Shown here: positions 6,512 through 9,227 of the stretch, in pieces | How positions within the stretch are numbered: the stretch's first letter is position 1 | Layout of the letters: every line of letters begins with the position of its first letter | Origin: Clostridia bacterium | GTDB lineage: Bacteria; Bacillota_A; Clostridia; Christensenellales; Aristaeellaceae | NCBI GenBank assembly: GCA_017481185.1 | Contig: JAFUPO010000113.1 | Location: 1-9,227, forward strand | Direction of reading: 5' to 3' | Length of the DNA stretch: 9,227 nt | Program-made: the position numbers and the translations under genes | Notes under the pieces: model-generated | Database searches by the model: none | What the model was told of the DNA's origin: nothing | The model's input: only the letters and a program-made list of their open reading frames with translations

Positions 6512-7483
6512 TTAGCGGAATTCGCCAGCCAGGTTTTCCTTAAGCCATCGGCCGGGGTCATTTTGGCCCAGGGCCCACATCATCTTGGTCACAGCTGCCT
6601 CAGTGGTCATGTCGCGGCCTGAAAGCACATAGTCTGACAAAACCCGGCTGCCCACCTCATAGATAGAGAAGTCTGCCTTCTCATACAGGCACTGGGTTAC
6701 CACCAGCACATAAATGCCGTGCTGAGCCATGAGCTTCAATTTATCCACCAGATTGCGGCGGATATAGTGCAGCCCTCCCAGGCCAAAGGCCTCGATGACC
6801 ATCCCCCTGTAGCCGGAGGCAACGGCGAAATCCATTACATCCGGCAGGGTGCCGGGCATCAGTTTTAAAAGGAATACCCGGGGATCCAGCTTGTCCATAA
6901 GCTGGTAAGGCTCCTTCAAAGTGGGCTGGGGATGGGTGAAGCGCACGCCCTCGGAGTCTGCCAGGCCGCTGAGAGGCGCGTTCACCGAGTCGAAAGCGTC
7001 AAAGCTGGTGGTGCGGGTCTTCACCACCCGCACCCCGGAGATCACCTTGCGGTTAAAGGCCACGTACACCCCGGGAACCCCCTGGCGGCAGGCCTCCACA
7101 GCCAATGAAAGGTTGCCCGGCGCATCGGATAGGGGCGCGCCCATGGGCAATTGGCTGCCAGTGAGAATTACCGGCTTTTTAAGCCCTTGGAGCATAAAGG
7201 TCAGGGCAGCGGCAGTATAGGCCATGGTATCCGTGCCGTGGGTGATGACCACTCCGTCATAGGTGCTCAGGGCCTTGTCCACCGCCTGAGCCAGCCTGCG
7301 CCATTCCTCAGGCTGAATGTTGGTAGAGTCTAGGGAGAATACGTCCTCGCAGTGAGCGATGAGCGCCTGCTGCTCCTGGGGCAGATGGCTGATCAATTCC
7401 TGAGCGGCCATGGCCGGGGCCAGGCCGTGAGCGGTGGGCGCGCTGGCGATGGTGCCGCCGGTGGCTAAAAGTGCAATAGGCAT
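6512..7483 (-). CDS. ansA: Type I (cytoplasmic) L-asparaginase
   Basis: Hydrolyses L-asparagine to aspartate and ammonia. The product has 323 residues with no signal peptide, which fits the cytoplasmic type I enzymes rather than the secreted type II. Both catalytic groups are visible: LLATGGTIAS with nucleophile Thr11, substrate-binding LDSTN (residues 51-55, Ser53), THGTDTMAYT with Thr84/Asp85, and Lys155 in VRVVKTRTT. LTGSQLPMGAPLSDAPGN (107-124) is another typical asparaginase segment. The ATG at 7483 is preceded by GGAGG at a spacing of 9 bases. It is a single-gene unit with its own promoter, which carries a palindrome in the spacer. It converges on gtrA with no terminator hairpin that I can find between them. 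Confidence 0.95.
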   Translation of the reverse strand: MPIALLATGGTIASAPTAHGLAPAMAAQELISHLPQEQQALIAHCEDVFSLDSTNIQPEEWRRLAQAVDKALSTYDGVVITHGTDTMAYTAAALTFMLQGLKKPVILTGSQLPMGAPLSDAPGNLSLAVEACRQGVPGVYVAFNRKVISGVRVVKTRTTSFDAFDSVNAPLSGLADSEGVRFTHPQPTLKEPYQLMDKLDPRVFLLKLMPGTLPDVMDFAVASGYRGMVIEAFGLGGLHYIRRNLVDKLKLMAQHGIYVLVVTQCLYEKADFSIYEVGSRVLSDYVLSGRDMTTEAAVTKMMWALGQNDPGRWLKENLAGEFR

Positions 7484-7513
7484 AAAAGGGTTCCTCCCCT
7501 CAATTTCGCCTGC

Positions 7514-7542
7514 ATCATATCAATTCCCAATGGGAATGTCAA
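7514..7542 (-). promoter_or_regulatory. Sigma-A promoter of the asparaginase gene
   Basis: On the minus strand, a perfect TTGACA (7537-7542) and TATGAT (7514-7519, five of six) are 17 bases apart. Transcription would begin near 7507, giving a leader of about 24 bases before the ATG at 7483. The spacer is almost completely filled by an inverted repeat, annotated separately. Confidence 0.87.
7523..7537. promoter_or_regulatory. Perfect 15-base inverted repeat, likely repressor operator
   Basis: ATTCCCA and TGGGAAT are perfect 7-base arms around one central base. The repeat sits between the -35 and -10 of the asparaginase promoter, touching the last base of the -35, so a bound dimeric regulator would block RNA polymerase. 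It also lies 18 bases upstream of the divergent phosphodiesterase start codon and could affect both genes. I do not recognise it as the box of a known regulator. Confidence 0.6.
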
Positions 7543-7554
7543 GGGGTTTCAAAG

Positions 7555-8340
7555 ATGGTTTGGCTAGTCATTGCAGGGTTCCTTTACCTGTGGCTGATCA
7601 CGCCGCGGATTCCTCCAAGAGCGCTGTTTGCCTTGGGGGGAAAGCGCTATGCCCATCGGGGGCTTCATGACGGAAATCGGACGGTGATGGAGAACTCATT
7701 GGAGGCTTTTCGCCGCGCCCGTGCAAAAGGCCTTGGGGTGGAACTGGATGTGCAGCTTTCCCGAGATGGGGAGCTGATGGTTTTTCATGACGAGCACCTT
7801 GAAAGGGTCTGCGGCGTTTCGGGCAAGCTTGGTGAAAAAACAGCCCGGGAGCTAAGCTGCTTGGGGGTTCCCAGCCTTGAAGAAGCCCTGAAAGTGCTGG
7901 AGGATGCGCCTCTTATTGTGGAGATCAAGTATTACGGCGATTGGCGAACCTTGACGGATGAGGCAGTCAAACGAATGGCAGCCTACCCCGGCCCCTGGTG
8001 CATGGAATCCTTTCATCCGCTGGTGGTGAGGCATTTGAAAAAGCGGCATCCCCAGGTGATCCGAGGCCAGCTGGCCCTGGGAGCGGATATTCGCCGGATG
8101 GGTCATCCGGTTCGGGATTGGGTGCAAAAGCACCTTTTGCACCTGTTTTTTTCCCGGCCTGATTTCGTGGCGCTGGAGCTGGGGGCAGAAAAGGGCAATA
8201 TCTCCTGGTGGGTGCTGAAAAAGCTGTTTCACACGCCCATGGCCTGCTGGACCGTGCGGGGCGAAAAGCAGGAAAGAGCCGCTCGGGAAAAGAATTATGA
8301 TATGATTATTTTTGAAGAAAGCAATGCAAAGGAAGGCTGA
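7555..8340 (+). CDS. Membrane-anchored glycerophosphodiester phosphodiesterase (GDPD) family protein
   Basis: Hydrolyses glycerophosphodiesters to sn-glycerol 3-phosphate and an alcohol, as in phospholipid turnover. The protein has 261 residues. A hydrophobic N-terminus (residues 1-16, MVWLVIAGFLYLWLIT) looks like a single membrane anchor or uncleaved signal, probably placing the TIM-barrel domain outside. GDPD active-site residues are present: His34-Arg35 in YAHRGLHD, Glu47-Asn48 in MENSLEAF, Glu63 and Asp65 in GVELDVQLSRDGE, general acid/base His78 in VFHDEHL, and Glu123/Lys125 in IVEIKYYG. The usual PENS reads MENS here, a mild change. The ATG at 7555 has AAGGGG 8 bases upstream. I see no good plus-strand promoter in the 71 bases between this gene and ansA. 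The rRNA methyltransferase gene follows after 3 bases, so the two are very likely cotranscribed. Confidence 0.92.
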   Translation: MVWLVIAGFLYLWLITPRIPPRALFALGGKRYAHRGLHDGNRTVMENSLEAFRRARAKGLGVELDVQLSRDGELMVFHDEHLERVCGVSGKLGEKTARELSCLGVPSLEEALKVLEDAPLIVEIKYYGDWRTLTDEAVKRMAAYPGPWCMESFHPLVVRHLKKRHPQVIRGQLALGADIRRMGHPVRDWVQKHLLHLFFSRPDFVALELGAEKGNISWWVLKKLFHTPMACWTVRGEKQERAAREKNYDMIIFEESNAKEG

Positions 8341-8343
8341 CAA

Positions 8344-9090
8344 ATGCTGACCATTACCTCGGTGAAGAATCCGCAGATCGTGCAGCTTAAGGGGCTTAAA
8401 AACCGTTCCGCCCGGCAGGAGATGGGGGCCTATTTGGTAGAGGGGATCAAGATGGCCCAGGAGGCGGTGAGCCGCCCGGGGCTGGCCAGGCATTTGTATC
8501 TGACCGAGGCGACCCTGCCCCTGTTTGAAGGAGCGGGCTGCCCCGTGACCCTCATCACCGATAATGTGCTGGCAGCCCTGTGCGATACCAAAACCCCTCA
8601 GGGGGCGGTGTGTCTGGTGAACCTGCCGAAAAATGCGCCCCTGGGGAAGCGGATTATCGTTATGGACGGGGTGCAGGACCCGGGCAATGTGGGCACCATT
8701 TTGCGCACAGCGGACGCCGCCGGGTTTACCGGGGCGCTGATGTCCGCCGCCTGTGCGGACCCTTACAGCCCCAAGGTATTGCGGGCAACCATGGGCAGCA
8801 TTTTTCGCCTGCCCATTCAAACGGTGAGCGATTTGCCTTCTGCTTTGAAGGAATTGGTGCAGCAGGGCTTCAGTGTCCTTTCCAGCCAGCTGGACGGGGA
8901 GCCCTTCTTTCAGCGGGGCAGCGTGGGCGAAAAGTTCGCCCTGGTCATTGGCAATGAGGGCAACGGCGTTTCGGACGAGGTAAAAGCCGCCGCCACCCAT
9001 CACCTGGCCCTGCCCATGCGAGGAGGCGCGGAATCCCTCAACGCCGCCATCGCCGCCGGCATCATGATGTACGATTTAACCTGTAGGTGA
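8344..9090 (+). CDS. SpoU/TrmH family RNA 2'-O-ribose methyltransferase
   Basis: SPOUT-superfamily enzyme of 248 residues that transfers a methyl group from SAM to a ribose 2'-OH of rRNA or tRNA; which nucleotide is not readable from sequence. An N-terminal SpoU substrate-binding domain covers roughly residues 5-93 (SVKNPQIVQLKGL, AYLVEGIKMAQEA, TPQGAVCLV). The trefoil-knot catalytic domain has all three motifs: DPGNVGTILRTADAAG (112-127, with Asn115 and Arg121), LVIGNEGNGVS (200-210) and LPMRGGAESLNAAIAAGI (223-240). The length and substrate domain resemble Bacillus YsgA and TsnR-like proteins, so a 23S rRNA target is plausible. A GGAAGG site partly inside the upstream gene, with the ATG 3 bases after its stop codon, indicates coupled translation with the phosphodiesterase gene. 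Confidence 0.93.
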   Translation: MLTITSVKNPQIVQLKGLKNRSARQEMGAYLVEGIKMAQEAVSRPGLARHLYLTEATLPLFEGAGCPVTLITDNVLAALCDTKTPQGAVCLVNLPKNAPLGKRIIVMDGVQDPGNVGTILRTADAAGFTGALMSAACADPYSPKVLRATMGSIFRLPIQTVSDLPSALKELVQQGFSVLSSQLDGEPFFQRGSVGEKFALVIGNEGNGVSDEVKAAATHHLALPMRGGAESLNAAIAAGIMMYDLTCR

Positions 9091-9095
9091 TTTTT

Positions 9096-9136
9096 GCGGG
9101 AGGGGACACTTTTGAGTCAAAAGTGCCCCCTCCCGC
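9096..9136. repeat. 41-base near-perfect palindrome, possible dispersed repeat or terminator
   Basis: Two 20-base arms (9096-9115 and 9117-9136) around a single G are complementary except for one A-C mismatch at 9106/9126. The outer halves are GC-rich (GCGGGAGGGG) and the inner halves AT-rich (ACTTTTGA). It begins 5 bases after the methyltransferase stop codon, where a terminator is expected. No U tract follows on either strand; instead a TTTTT run precedes it on the plus strand. It may therefore be a palindromic intergenic repeat or a 3'-end-protecting hairpin rather than a classical intrinsic terminator. Confidence 0.6.
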
Positions 9137-9147
9137 ACCCACCCCCG

Positions 9148-9165
9148 AAAACCAGCATGGGTTTT
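9148..9165 (+). other. Small inverted repeat in the intergenic region
   Basis: AAAACC (9148-9153) pairs with GGTTTT (9160-9165) around a 6-base loop, ending in a short TTTT. It could be a weak second terminator for the phosphodiesterase-methyltransferase transcript, but the stem has only two GC pairs and it may have no function. Confidence 0.25.
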
Positions 9166-9175
9166 AGTCAGAGTA

Positions 9176-9204
9176 TTCTTCATACAATATGCCCGTGGTA
9201 CAAT
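9176..9204 (+). promoter_or_regulatory. Candidate extended -10 promoter for a gene beyond the right edge
   Basis: TGGTACAAT (9196-9204) fits an extended -10 element (TGn plus TACAAT, five of six). The hexamer 17 bases upstream, TTCTTC (9176-9181), is a poor -35, as is common when an extended -10 is present. A second TACAAT at 9183-9188 is an alternative with no better -35. Confidence 0.45.
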
Positions 9205-9218
9205 AATGAAAGTTTTTT

Positions 9219-9227
9219 GAAGGAGGA
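9219..9227 (+). promoter_or_regulatory. Shine-Dalgarno sequence of the next plus-strand gene
   Basis: The last nine bases, GAAGGAGGA, are a strong ribosome binding site about 15 bases after the candidate -10 element. The start codon should lie within about 10 bases beyond the window, so the next gene is on the plus strand and has a very short leader. Confidence 0.65.

Noticed and set aside
7852..9003. A 383-residue minus-strand open frame opposite the phosphodiesterase and methyltransferase genes
   Set aside because: It spans two real genes with clear catalytic motifs on the other strand, contains no recognisable domain and is His/Gln/Pro-rich, as expected of a shadow frame.
1..9227. Mobile elements, CRISPR arrays, defence genes, tRNA or rRNA genes
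   Set aside because: No regularly spaced repeats, transposase or integrase motifs, tRNA-like segments or rRNA sequence were seen; all coding space is taken by housekeeping-type genes.

Overview
The window looks like ordinary chromosome from a fairly GC-rich Firmicute, most likely a gut or rumen clostridium (Oscillospiraceae or Christensenellales-like). This is inferred from GGAGG-type ribosome binding sites before nearly every gene, sigma-A promoters with consensus-like hexamers, and Firmicutes-type families (PepV dipeptidase, MalY/PatB lyase, YbxB-like methyltransferase). I see no phage, insertion sequence, CRISPR array, tRNA or rRNA.

Left half (1 to about 4640, minus strand): a five-gene cluster read from one strong promoter (4608-4636). 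In transcription order it holds an unrecognised multi-pass membrane protein carrying a one-base frameshift, an RsuA-family 16S rRNA pseudouridine synthase, an RsmC/YbxB-like methyltransferase, a MalY/PatB PLP-dependent C-S lyase or aminotransferase, and a PepV-like zinc dipeptidase cut by the window's left edge. Genes overlap by 8-11 bases or are 12 bases apart, with Shine-Dalgarno sequences that twice overlap the upstream stop codon. The cluster joins two rRNA-modifying enzymes to two enzymes of peptide and sulfur amino acid breakdown.

Middle (4647-6509, plus strand): a second strong promoter, back to back with the first and only 10 bases away, drives a MATE-family transporter and a GtrA-family membrane protein. 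The MATE leader can form two alternative small hairpins around its weak ribosome binding site. The GtrA gene converges on an asparaginase gene with only 2 bases between the stop codons.

Right part: the type I L-asparaginase gene (6512-7483, minus) has a promoter with a perfect TTGACA and a 15-base inverted repeat filling the -35/-10 spacer, the best operator candidate here. Divergent from it, a membrane-anchored glycerophosphodiester phosphodiesterase and a SpoU/TrmH-family rRNA methyltransferase form a plus-strand pair. After them come a 41-base near-perfect palindrome without a U tract, a candidate extended -10 promoter, and a Shine-Dalgarno sequence on the last bases, so another plus-strand gene begins just outside.

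I found no convincing undescribed system. The points most worth checking are the frameshift, the spacer operator, the mutually exclusive divergent promoters and the 41-base palindrome. No intergenic stretch exceeds about 155 bases.
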